Origin: Lachnospiraceae bacterium MD329
Lineage (GTDB): Bacteria > Bacillota > Clostridia > UBA1381
Length of the DNA: 64,000 nt
Direction of reading: 5' to 3'
Assembly: GCA_010206265.1 (NCBI GenBank)
Contig: VIQV01000033.1
Span: 1-64,000 of the forward strand
Shown here: one piece after another, positions 15,001 through 27,700 of the stretch
Layout: every line of letters starts with the position of its first letter
How positions within the stretch are numbered: the stretch's first letter is position 1
Notes under the pieces: generated by a model
Seen by the model: only the letters and a program-made list of their open reading frames with translations
Told to the model about the DNA's origin: nothing
Databases searched by the model: none
Program-made: the position numbers and the translations under genes

Positions 15001-15770
15001 GGTGCAGGTAAACAGATTGATAAGTCGAGCACACCTGTAAAAGCACAGGGTCTGAATAAGGTTATAAGCATTGGTGTCGGCGCAGGCGGAAACTCAACCA
15101 AAGCAGTTCGTTACGACGGTACTGTATGGGGTTGGGGTGAAAACGACCAGCAGCAGATAAATTCTTCAACAACCAATTCTTATGCGACTCCGACGCAAAT
15201 TGTACTTGGCAGCGAGTTTGATGGTAAGATTATAAAGACATATGACGGTAAGGGTCACGTTATAGCATTGTTGAACGATGGTAGAGTTATTTCGTGGGGT
15301 AAGAATAATCACGGACAGCTTGGTCAGGGTACAAGAACAGATGCTCTACAGCCCGTGGATTATGTTGACGTATTTGACGGCAATAATAATTATGTTGTCG
15401 ATATAGCAGTCGGTGCAAATCATAACTTTGCAATACTGTCTGACGGACGTGTATATGCGTGGGGTGAAGGCACACTGGGACGTCTTGGCTTAAACGACGG
15501 CGGACAGAACAAGACTTCTCCTGTAGAAGTTACGATAGATAACGGCTCACATCCTGCAATCGGTATCGCAACAGGCGGTTCGTCATCATATGTTATTTTG
15601 GACGATGGTTATGTATGGTCAATGGGCTCTAACCCGTATGGTCAGCTTGGTAACGGCTGTGCAGGAAGAGACAATGCATATAACTTTGTATATGATGAAG
15701 ATAAGCAAGAAGACGTGTTATCACCGAATCCGTCTGATGCGGATAGATATGAACCTGTACTTGTATCAGG
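1..15770 (+). repeat. RCC1 repeat array: ten complete seven-bladed propellers plus one partial
   Basis: The RCC1 signature (ALKADGTVWTWG followed by N..GQLG) recurs about every 50-60 residues. Counting blades by eye gives 3 visible in the edge block (1-420), then seven in each of these blocks: 811-2200, 2563-4245 (split 5+2 by an inserted domain), 4561-5715, 6016-7130, 7435-8665, 8996-10205, 10490-11565, 11876-12925, 13216-14300 and 14596-15770. Seven RCC1 repeats is the known blade number of an RCC1-type beta-propeller, so each block should fold as one closed propeller. A few blades have lost the WG core, for example the one near 10990-11030 (VWNIPTT) and the one near 12365 (VWKMSNN), but they keep their place in the count. 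Boundaries are accurate to about 30 bases. Confidence 0.88.
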
Positions 15771-18700
15771 CAGAACAATGAAGCTTAATCCTGAAAGTAT
15801 GATAGTTCTGCTTGGAAGCTCAGGAAAGCAGTTTGAAGTTTCACTTAACAGATTTAATCTTCTGTATGATACTTCAGTAAATAATGATACATATACTTGG
15901 AGTGTAGAAAACGAACTGGATGAAAATGGTAATTCGGTTATTACCATGGGTACTATAATTGATATCAACAATGGTCTTGTAAAGGGTAAAGCGCTTGGTT
16001 CAGGAACTGTTGTCGTTAGAGATACCAAGAATCCGAGAACATATGCAAAAGCAAATGTTGAGGTTAAAGACCCAGGTGAAATGCATCTTGAGGATATTAT
16101 CTTTGAAAAAGATAGACTTGATGAGGTAACAACAGAAATAGCAGTTAAGAGAGATTATCTGCTTGATAACGAATATACTATAACACAAAATCAAGAAGGC
16201 TATGATGTTTATAAACTTGTAGATCCGCTTAAGGGTGTACATGCAGGAACAGTAGCAGCAGAACAGGATACTGTTACAGTATATGTCAAGAGTATTCTTA
16301 ATGATGGTATTGAAGAGCCGGCAGATGTAATTTATCTTGTATCAAATAAAGATGAACTTGAAACATCAGCTACAGCTATAGTTGGCACTTACATCAAGAA
16401 AGATACGGCGGCTGAAGGTGAAGAAGATAAGATTGGATATTACAGATTTGATAATGTTCCTATAGGTGATCTTGAGGATAACTATTATTTCAGATTTGTA
16501 AATACATCACCTACAAAACCATATGTAGGAGTATTTAAAGCTCATACAACAAGATATTCTAACAATACTGCTTTGAATATCTGGGTTGATGAAGATGATG
16601 CAGCAGATTATCTTAATCCTGAAAATCATATCAATATAAAGAGCTCAGGTACAGCAATAAGAGCTATTTATTCAGAATCAACAGGTAACTATTATGCAAT
16701 TATACAGGAAACAGGAGATGTTCCTACAGAAAGAACGTTGTATGTTTATGCCGAAACTCTTGTATCGGGCAGAGTTGACAAGATGGGTGATACAACCTTT
16801 ACAACTGTAAATAGTGACCACGATGCAGCTAATAAGCACGAAGAATTCTATGATTTACAGAAGTTTACACTACCGGCAGATAAATCTTCAACAGCAGTAT
16901 CAATTAAGGTTATTGCTCAGAATGGTGAAGCAAAAGACCACAGACTTGTTATTTACAGACAGTCTGAGGCAACAACAATCAATAAGATAGAAGTAAGCAC
17001 TAAGGATAATGAGGGTAATGTTACAGGTACTTATCCGGCATTTTTGAGCGGTGTAGCTGGTGATACACAAAACTATTCGGTAATTATACCTGAAGGAGAT
17101 TTTGATAAGGTTAATATTACAGCAACACCTAAACTTGAAGATGTTGCGACTGTAACGTTCAATCCACAGTCAGTTTATAATGAAAGCCGTACAAATACAG
17201 AAGTAGGAGCTTACACATATGAGGATTATATCCTTGATAATACTGTTTCTACAGAAGAACCTGTAAGAATAGAAATGGAAGCAGGCGGTCTTGTAGGAGC
17301 GCCATATGTCCTGACAATTATCAAGGTAAAGGCTGATAAAGATCCGTTTGTATCAGTTGATAACAGTAATGCTATTGAGCCTACGCTTGAGGAACAAGGC
17401 GGTCAGAATGTACCTATGTATGTATATTCTGTGGCTGATGATGCTGAAACAGCAAAAGTTACAATAACAACTGTTCGTCCTAGCGGAGTAGTAAATGTAG
17501 ATGGTGCAACTGGCAATTATACCTTAACAACAAATGTTAATGTTACAGGTATAGGCCCTGAAGGTTATATTGATATTCCGATGTCAGTAACATCATTGGG
17601 TACCACTAATTCTTATACGCTTCGTTTGTATAAGGCATCGGCAGACGCTCGTTTGGATAAGATAACTGTTAATAAATTAATAATTGATCCTTACAATGTT
17701 ATAAATCCGCCGTATGAGGCTGAATATGACATTGAAAACGGCAAATATGTCGTAAAAGTCAAGAATGATACTGAATATGTCAAGATAAGTGCGGTAGCTG
17801 AACAGGCAACAAGTCCAAAAGCTAAGGTTGGTATTGGAAAAACGGAAGAAGAAGCTAAAAATAGAGCTCAGATTAACAGCGGCTTGTTCCAGTTCAAGGG
17901 AGAACTTGATGATGCGCTTGATGGTGATACAACCACCTTCTATATCGCAGTAATACCGGCTGGTTCACCGACATATCCGACTAAAGTATATCAGCTTGAT
18001 GTTGTAAGATTATCTAATAATCATAATATTAAGGTAACATTTGGCGGTACTGAAACCGAAGGCGGCGACAGAATTTATCCGGAAGGTATTCAGGGTATCT
18101 ATAAACATACGCTTCCAGCGTCAACTGACGGTACGGATAATACAACTCAATTCCTGAAGGTTGAAGGTTTGACGTATGGTGAGGGCGGAGCAGAAATAGC
18201 TGACGAGTCTATGAAGATAATTATTTCTGATTCAGACGATGCAGACGCAGTATTCGGTGACCGTGCAGCATATGATAAGGCAACATATAAGGCTGCAGAG
18301 CAAAAGACAGCGTCACTTAACCCGACAGTAGTATATATTCACGTTGAGGCAGAAGATGGTTCACGTTGGATGTATACAGTAGAGCTGTCTAAACTTCCGG
18401 AAACTTCTGGTGTAAGCGAGGTTAGATTGACAGAAAATACAGAACCTAATAGAATGACGTATAATTCTGCAACTACTACATTTACCGGTCAGGCACCATA
18501 TAGTCAGGACGGTATAAAGGTTTATGTATATGTAGTTGACGCTCGTTCAGAGGTTGCTGTAGGCAGAACAAATCCGGGTGCCTTTGAAAAGGTTAAGCCT
18601 GAAAATATGGTTGATCCTGATCACCCCGACAGAGGCGGATGGGTAGAACTTACTCTTCCGGTATCAGAAATGGATGATAAATCTGCAGGCAAAACAATAG

Positions 18701-21700
18701 CAACATTGTTCGTCAAGAGAGCTGACGGTATTGTTATTGACAATAATTACAACAAGTATACTCTTGATATTACTTATGCGTCAAACGATGTTGGACTATA
18801 TAAAGTAGAAACTACAGATTACACAGACAACGGTAATCAGGTTCAGAAGGTAACTGATAAAGACGGTAACATATCATATTATCTGGGTATTGACGCGGAT
18901 GATATTGAACCGGATATACCTCTTCCTGGATTTGAAATAAGAAATGTAACAATTAATGCAGAGGCAAATGATAGAAATGCTAAAACATTAATATTCCTTA
19001 AGGGTGGTGTTGAACCGTCTGATAATGAAATTGCAGCAGCAGGATATACTGCAAGCATACAGCTTGGACTTACAAGAGAACTTAATAATGATGTTATTGA
19101 GGCAGTAATCCGAGTTATTGCAGAGGACGGAAATACCTATAAGGATTATCCGCTTATCCTTCGCAAGAAGACAAACAATGCGGAAATTGAATTTGTAAAG
19201 GCTATAGATACAAAGGACGAGGATAGCAACTTAAGCCGTAATGCTCAGGGTCAGTTCTACACATATGCGGAAAGCAACAGAACAACACTTCCGCTTCGTG
19301 TAAAGGCAAATGACCTTCACGCGAAAGTAGCTATTTATCCATCATTTGTAGCGCTTAATGATTATGATCCTACAGATACTACAATTCAGGATAATATATC
19401 ATTCTCACAAAAGAGTGATTTAGAGATTAATGTAGATATCAGAGGAGCAAATCTGACAGAAGGTATACTGATTCCTGTATTTATTAAGTCGGAAGACGGA
19501 AGTAAGATAGAGAAATACCTTGTTCGTGTAGAATCAGTTGCAAGCAATGCAGACCTCCAGAAGGTTGATGTTGTTGTAAACGGTATTACAAGACCTGCTG
19601 TACAGGATTCTACAGATGACAGTCTGTATACAGTTAAGATACCTGATACAGCTTCATATGTAAATATTATTGCTACACCGCAGACACCGCTTGTACAGTA
19701 TGTACATATTAACGGCGGCTACGACAGCAAGAATGAGGAAACAGGCGCAGTTACACTTGAGAACGTACCTGTAAGTTCAAATACGGTTACTGCAACAATT
19801 CAGCTTAAAGCGGCTGATGGCACAGAAAAGCAGTATACACTTAGAATTGAAAAGGTTCGAGTAAATACAGAACTTGATTATGTTCGAGTAAATGATACTA
19901 CTCTTACTGCAACAGGTACTAACCCGATTATTTACACCTATTATAATGAAAACATCTTAGATTATGAAAATGCTAAGGTAGAAATAGGTGCAAGTGACAG
20001 TCAGTCAAAGATTAAGGTAGAGGCGATAAAACTTGATACAACCAAGTCGCCGTATACAATCATTGATCCTACTAATAATTTAGGAGAGACACAGTCACAA
20101 TGGGCAAATGATGAAGTTGAACTGCATACACAGCCTGTAAACAGATATCGTGTAACTGTAACAGCAGCAGATGATTTCACAACTAAGGAATATACACTTA
20201 TTATCAGAGGTAAATCTGATAATACAAATATCGACTACATAAAGATAGGCGATTATATTGCGTCAAGAGGCGCAGATGGTGTAACGTGGACGGTTGAAGT
20301 TCCTGAAACAATGACAGGCGCTGCATTCATAGTTAAAGCAGCAGACGAAATAGCAGGACTTACAAGTCTTGTTCCAAGAAGAGAGGACGCTGTAGCAGGT
20401 TCAACCTCATATGTAGGTACTGCAACAGGAACAGTTTCAAATCTTGACCTGACATTCAACGAAAAGAGATATATCAAGGTAGTATCTCAGGATGGTACGT
20501 CTTCTGCTATTCACGAGGTAATTATCATTGGTACTGATTCAACTCCGATGGTTGATAAAGTCACTGTAAACGGTGACGCTGCAACCGCACCAGCGGCAGT
20601 AGGCGATAGCTATACATATTTGAATGTACTTCCTGACGCAAGCAGTGTTGTAGTAGGGGTTAAGACAGTAAGCAGTTCGCACTTTGTTCAGATTGCGGAC
20701 GGACCTATAACTGCCGGCGGATATGCTGAATACACCTATGAGATGGCATTAACTGAAATGAATACAGCAGAACCTATTCCGTTCCGTTTGTATAAGTCAG
20801 CATATGGAAATCCGACTTATGAAGGTTCGTTATACTTAGAGCGTCTTGGTGATGAGTATAAGCTAAACGTTAAGGTTGATGGTGATGAAGTCAGAACAAG
20901 ACGTCCTGACGGTTCGTATGTACACTATGTAGACGGTACAGCTACAGAAGCGTTAGTTACAGCTATAGCTACTGCATCTTCTAACCACTATGTAGAGATA
21001 AGCGGACTTAACAATCAGGGAGGTACAGTAACAAACAGCAATATGGGCAATACCTCAATTGAGGCAGCTCTTAATGCAGCGCTTAAGGATTCAACACAGA
21101 GCAATGTTACAGAGATAACATTGACAGTTAAACCTACGGATATTACTGATACACATAGTGCAACATATAAGTTATATATCTATAAGAGAAGTAACAATGC
21201 AACAATTCGTTCAGTAACTGCTAATCCGGAAGATAAAGATAATAAGAATACAGATACGTCAGCGGACGATAGAGTTATAGTAGATACAGAAACTTATGAA
21301 GCATATCACGTTTATGTGCCTATAGTTCAGAATGATTATCTGGTATTTGACTTATCAATTCAGCTTGATGATGTAAATGCAACTGTAATAAATATAGACA
21401 ATCAGGATTATACTGAGACGGAAAATGGAGTTGCAAATGTAACTATATCAAACAGATTATTTGCTCAGGCTGAATATGATGCTGATAATGACGGAACAAA
21501 GGATTCATTCCTTGTACCTGTAATTGTTAAGTCACAGAGTGGAAATACAAATAAATATTATGTAATTGTTACTCCGACAGATATGGATCTTAAGCTTGTT
21601 GTTACACCTATAGACTCTGTAACAGAGGTAGAGGAAGATGAAGATGAAAGCAATACAATCAACATTTATGTTGCTCCATCTGCTACAAGTACACAGCTTA

Positions 21701-24700
21701 ACCTTAAATCTGAGAATAGCCGAATTGCTCAGATCAGAAATGTAACAGATCCTGCAAATCAGCAGATTGTATACAACCCTGCTACGGATATAGCAAATTA
21801 TAACTTTACAATAAACGGCTTAAGCGGACTTACAGCAGAAAATCCGTTTGTATATGAAGTTGACATAGTGAAGGGTGACTCATCATTTGTCAAGACATAT
21901 AAACTGGTTGTTATTCCGCAGAATTCAAGTACAGATATTGAAGTAACTGTAAATGGAGTAAATGCTCCGTGGGTACCTGCCGGCGGCGGATATTACAGCG
22001 GAAGTATTTCAACAGAAGCTTTAAATGCAAATGTTATTGTAAAATCAAGCAATAAGAGCGTAAGACTTGCTATTACACGTGCAAGTGATACTACACAGCC
22101 TCTTATGAGCGACAAGGGCACTACAGCTGAACTGTTCAGTATTGCGCTTAATGAAGCACTGACTGATGATACAGCGGCAGAATTTATAATTCATATTCAG
22201 CCGCAAGGTGCTGCAAATATTATTAAACGTAATCTGCGCATTGTAAGAAGAAGTGCGGATAACGGCATTATAAGCGTAAAACGCGGTAGTGTTAACGCAG
22301 ATGTTGAAACGAATGAAGATACAAAAGAAACAACATATGTATTCTATATTGACGATTGGAATGAATCGGCAAACGTTACGATAGAAACAGCAGAAAATTC
22401 AACGCTGAGAGTCGGTTACATTGACGGCGATAACGGATGGCATAATAACGGTGAAACAAATGCAACTCCTGATGCAGATATGGATACAACATGGACAGCA
22501 TTGAACAACTGGAATGAAGTGCTTGAAGTAGCTGCAAACGATGGTAAGTATGTTATAAATGTAAAAGCCGCAAACGGCGATATTAAGACATACAAGCTTG
22601 AATTCCGTCCGAAGTCAGGCGATACAAGTCTAAAGAGTATAATTACAGAAAAGGATAAGGACGGACAATTCAATGTTAATATGAACCTTGTAACAATTTA
22701 CGAGGCAAATGTTCCTAACCGTACATCAACTCTTGAAATCATACCAACAGATAAGAATGCAAGAATTACAGCTATATATGAGGTTGACCTTCCTGATGAT
22801 ACAGGTAATGCAATTAATGGATCAATTCTTCCGATACTGACACCAGGTCAGCAATATCAGAAGGATGAAAATGGTGCATACCAGTTCAAGGTTAGGGATG
22901 GTGTAAACCACGGTCAGCGTAAATACATCAGAATTACAATTACTGCACACGACGGCAGTGTTGCAAATAAATATCTGTTGTTAAAGGGCTTGTCAGACGA
23001 TCTTTCAATTGATAATATTAAGGTTGGTACAGATACAAAGACAAGTGCAGACGCTATAGCTAACGGAACAACGTTTAACTTTGCTATTCCGACAGATACG
23101 ACAGAAGAAGATGTTATAATCACAGCAAATGACTATGCTAAGATTATAAGAGTAGGAGATATCAGACCGTCTGTTGAATCAAATGTATGGTCTAAACTTC
23201 CGTATACTATGTCTTCAGAAGAAGCAACGGAATTTGAAGTAGAACTTCGTTCAGAGCTGTATGTAAATGATACACAGACACCGAACGCAAAGAAGACCTA
23301 CTTTGTAAAGATTTACAAGATGAGCAACAACGCAGAGATGGGCGAAGTTCTTGTAAATGGTAAGTCGGCAATAACACGTAAGAATAATCCTACAATTTAC
23401 GAGGTTACAATTCCGTCTGTTGAGAATCCGAGAGAAGACCCTGTAAGTAAGCGTAGTCCTGCAACAATTACAATTCATACATCAAGCGGTATTGCAGAAA
23501 TTACTATGCCGGCTGAGGTAACGGGCGATCCTGATGATGTAGGTATGGGCGAACTTGAAGTTCCGAGATACCTTGATTCACCGGATGTTTCAACAGTAAA
23601 TGAATTCCACTTTACAATTAAGTCGTCTTCAGGAGCTGTAAAACAAGAATATGTTCTGTATGTATACACTGATTATGAAAATGTAGATGTTAAGGACGTA
23701 TTCGTAAATAAAACTAAGCTTGTAGCAGGCGATAAGGTAGATGCAGATATTTCAGTATTTGAAGATACGCCTGTTCCGGAAGAACGTACTTATACAGCGG
23801 TTGTAGACAGACGTAATCCGTTTGACTTGTCAGTTATCCCTGTAGGAAATATGGCAAAGGTTAGACTTACAGGCTATGGCATTACAACTCCGCTTATAAG
23901 CGACAGAAGTTACGGCTATGTATTCGAAAATCTTGAGCTTGATCCTGTAAAGGATACTGAGTTCTACTTCGAGATTATGAGCCACGACGGTGAGATTGTA
24001 AGTGATCCGTATAAGGTAATAATCACATACGTGGAAGAAACAGATACAGGATTAAAGAGCGTTGTCTTTGACGGCGTAGAGGCGGAAAAGGTACGCGATA
24101 AGATTTATGTTGTAAGAGCAGAAGAAGACGTTACTAACGGTATTCTGTCTATTACAGCGGCAAACGAAGATTCTGTAATCAGACTTAATAATTATACCTC
24201 AGAAAATGGTGTACTGAATATTTCTTATAACCTGACAGGTGATGTTTCAAAGGTTGACTTTACTGCTACTTCAATGGACGGTAATCATACTGTAAACTAC
24301 ACATTGTACATTATAAGAAAGAATACAGGCGCTAAGTCAGTATTTGTAAACAATACAGAACTTACAAAGACAGACGACGGTTATGTTTATGAAGTTAATG
24401 CAGAGGCAACAATTGCCGATGTACGCGTTATCGCTGAAAGCGAAGTTTCTAAAGTACAGATTGGCGGTAATGCACAGGTATTTGGTGAGGATAAGAGAAC
24501 AATCACCCTTACAGGTGATACAACAATTGTTCCTGTAAAGATTTACTCATATCCTTACGGAGAAAATGACGTAATAACAGAAAATGTTAAGATAATCAGA
24601 AGAGATATATCCCTGACACTGCTTACAGTATCTGTTAAGTCGGATTCGGATTTAGCTCCGAGAACTATAAAAGCTGACAGCTACGGAAATTATAAGGTAT

Positions 24701-27700
24701 ATATTCCTGTAGATGATCAGACGATAGATATTGCTGCTGTTGCAAAGACTACAACTTCAAGAGTAGGACTTTTGAGAGTTATAGACGGTGAATCAACAGT
24801 TCTGAATAACAGTGTCGGACAGGTAAATGTAGAACAGATTACAGACCTTGGAAATGAGAATAAGTTCTACATTGTATTGAGTAACGGTTCAAAAACAAGC
24901 CGTTATGACCTTGATGTTATTAAGTACAGCAATAATACAAGTGTTCTTACAGTTATTGCCGAGAGAGGCACAGACGAAGAGTATGTAGCGGCAGACGGCG
25001 CTTGCGGCGGCGGTTCTATAATTACTCCGGAGCAGCCTGACGGAAGTGAACAGCATCCGTTTGAGATTACAACGGCAGATGAACTTCAGGCAATAGCAGA
25101 TCAGCTTGATAAGCATTATATCTTAAAGAATGATATAGACTTGTCAGGATATAACTGGACTCCTATCGGTACAGGCAGAAATCCGTTTACAGGTTCTCTG
25201 AAGGGTAACGGAAAGAAAATTTCAAATCTGACCGTAAGAGTCGGCGGAGCAAATGAAGAATTTGGTCTGTTCGGTTATAACAACGGTAAGCTTGAAAACT
25301 TCAAGCTTGAAGATGTTTCACTGCAGATGTCAGGACAGACAACGCAGACACAGTATACAGGCGCAGTTGCAGGTATAAACGGTTCAAATGCAGCAATGAA
25401 TCAGATTGCAGTATCGTCAGGTACAGTCTATGCTAAGAATTATGCAGGCGGTATCGTAGGTAGAAATAACGGTACAATTAAGGATTCATATAATAAGGCA
25501 AATGTTGAATCAGGCAACTTCGCAGGCGGTATTGCAGCTGAAAACTACGGCGCAATTGAAAATGTATACAGCGTTGGTCTTGTTTCGACAACATCAAGCG
25601 AGGGTGAATTGAAGAGAGTAGGTTCACTTGTAGCAGTGAATGCAAATAACGGTACATTGAAAAATTCATATGCACAGATTCCAAATCAGCTTTATGTTGA
25701 AAGTCTGTCTAATACGAATGTGGATAATGTTAAGGCATATACATCAAATCAGCTTAAGAATAATTCTAAATTTAATAATTGGGATTTCACAGATATTTGG
25801 ACTATCTATTCGGGACAATATCCGACTTTGAAATCACAGTCGTCTGACGCAAGTATTAGTACACTTAATATTCCTGACGGAAGTGAGGAGCGTCCGTATG
25901 AGATTACTTCAGCAATCGGATTTAAGAGTATTGGAAATGACGCAGAAAGCCTAAAGGCACATTATGTATTAAAGAATGATATATCATTTATTCTTGACAA
26001 TGGCGATCAGCTTGTAATGGATCCGATAGGTTCTAAGACTAATGATTTATTTTTGGGTTCGCTTGACGGTAATGGTTATTCAATAAAAGACATTGTTATG
26101 ACAAGCAGAACTACAGCACTATTCCGTGAAAATGCAGGTACAATTAAAAACCTTGTCATTGAAAATGCTGTTATGGGTAATGCAGATACTTCAGACACTG
26201 CAGGATTAACTTTCTTTAACACTGGTTTGATTACAAACGTAGCTATTATCGGCGGAGTATTCACCGGTACCAATAGTGTATCAGGTTTTGCAGGAACAAA
26301 TAAGGGTAATATTAGTCAGTCATATATAAAAGATACAGTATTGACAAGTGATAACGAATCAGCAGGTATTGTTAATCTAAATACCATAGATGGTAGCATA
26401 AGATTTGTATATAGTACCGCCGATATGAGAACATCTCTTAATAAGAAAGCAATGATTGCCATATACAATGTTGATGAAATTAAGGATGTTATTACTAACA
26501 ACAAAGAGAAGTTTATCTATAATGATTCAAGCGATTCAGTATTGAACGATCCAAATAACTTCAATAAGAGTGTTCCTGCTATTCAAATGACGGATAAATC
26601 CACCTTTGATATTTGGGACTTCACAGATACTTGGGGAATTGATGACGGTAATGACACACCATATTTGTTAGTACAGAAGAATATGGGCGGAGCGTCTATA
26701 CAGACATTCAGCGCAGATGATGAAGTTTCAGCATTCTCTGATGATGTAGGTTGTGAGCACGTTGTATACATCAAGGATACAAAGAACTCCGCAAACATCT
26801 ACATTCAGGCTCAGAACCCGACGTCCACAATTATAATGGACGAGGTAGACGGCAAATCATATGTAGGCGTATATGAAGGTCTTGTTACAGGACTTATAAA
26901 TGAAAGAGAAGAAAGACTGTTCACAATCAGATCAACGAGCGGTCAGACTCAGACTCATAAGCTTGTAATAATCAAGGAGCCTACTGTTGCAAGTCTTGAA
27001 AAAGTTGTTGTAGACGGTAAAGAAGTTGAACGCGTAAACAATACATATATTGCGGAAGTTGATCCTAATGCAACAGTTGTTCCTGCAGAGATTATTCCAA
27101 GATCAGGAACAGTTCAGGTACTTGATGCAAGCGGTTCACCTGTAACTGGTGAAACAAGCACAGGTGATGTATGGTCAACAGAAGTTCTTCCGTCAAATCA
27201 GGGTACAACTACAACATATACTTTGAGAGTGACAACAAACAGCGGTTCATCAAGTATTGATTATACTTTGATTCTGAAACCTGCTGTATATCACACAGGC
27301 TTGAAGTATGTTGAAGTTCAGCCGCTTGAAATTGTTGGCGGTAATCCGGTTGGTAACGGATATGAACCTGTAGAAGATATAGTTGAAAATTCATACAACT
27401 ATACAATAAGCAAAGACCTGAGATTCATAGATATTAAGACTGCTGCTGTAAACTCAACTTCAAAGGTTAGGGTTGACGGTCAGTCAAACGGAAATGATAC
27501 ATATGAATATACTCAGTATATGCTTGATCCTGAGATAAAAGAGTTCTATATCCCGATAGATGTAGAAACTCAGGAAGGCGTTATAGAGCATTATGTACTT
27601 CACTTATCAAGAAAGAGTATTGACGCATCACTTAAGTATGTCAAAGTGACTTATGACAGTAATGTTTATACTCCTGACCCTGAAGAAAGAGTAATCGGTG

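Noticed and set aside
811-15770. Periodic repeats as a possible CRISPR or satellite array
   Set aside because: Repeats are in frame, diverged at third positions, and give a consistent RCC1 protein pattern, so they are protein repeats.
1-15770. RCC1 as a sign of a GTPase exchange factor or eukaryotic sequence
   Set aside because: Bacterial ribosome sites, operon structure, a rho-independent terminator and SLH and dockerin-like modules show a bacterial surface protein. RCC1 blades here are structural.
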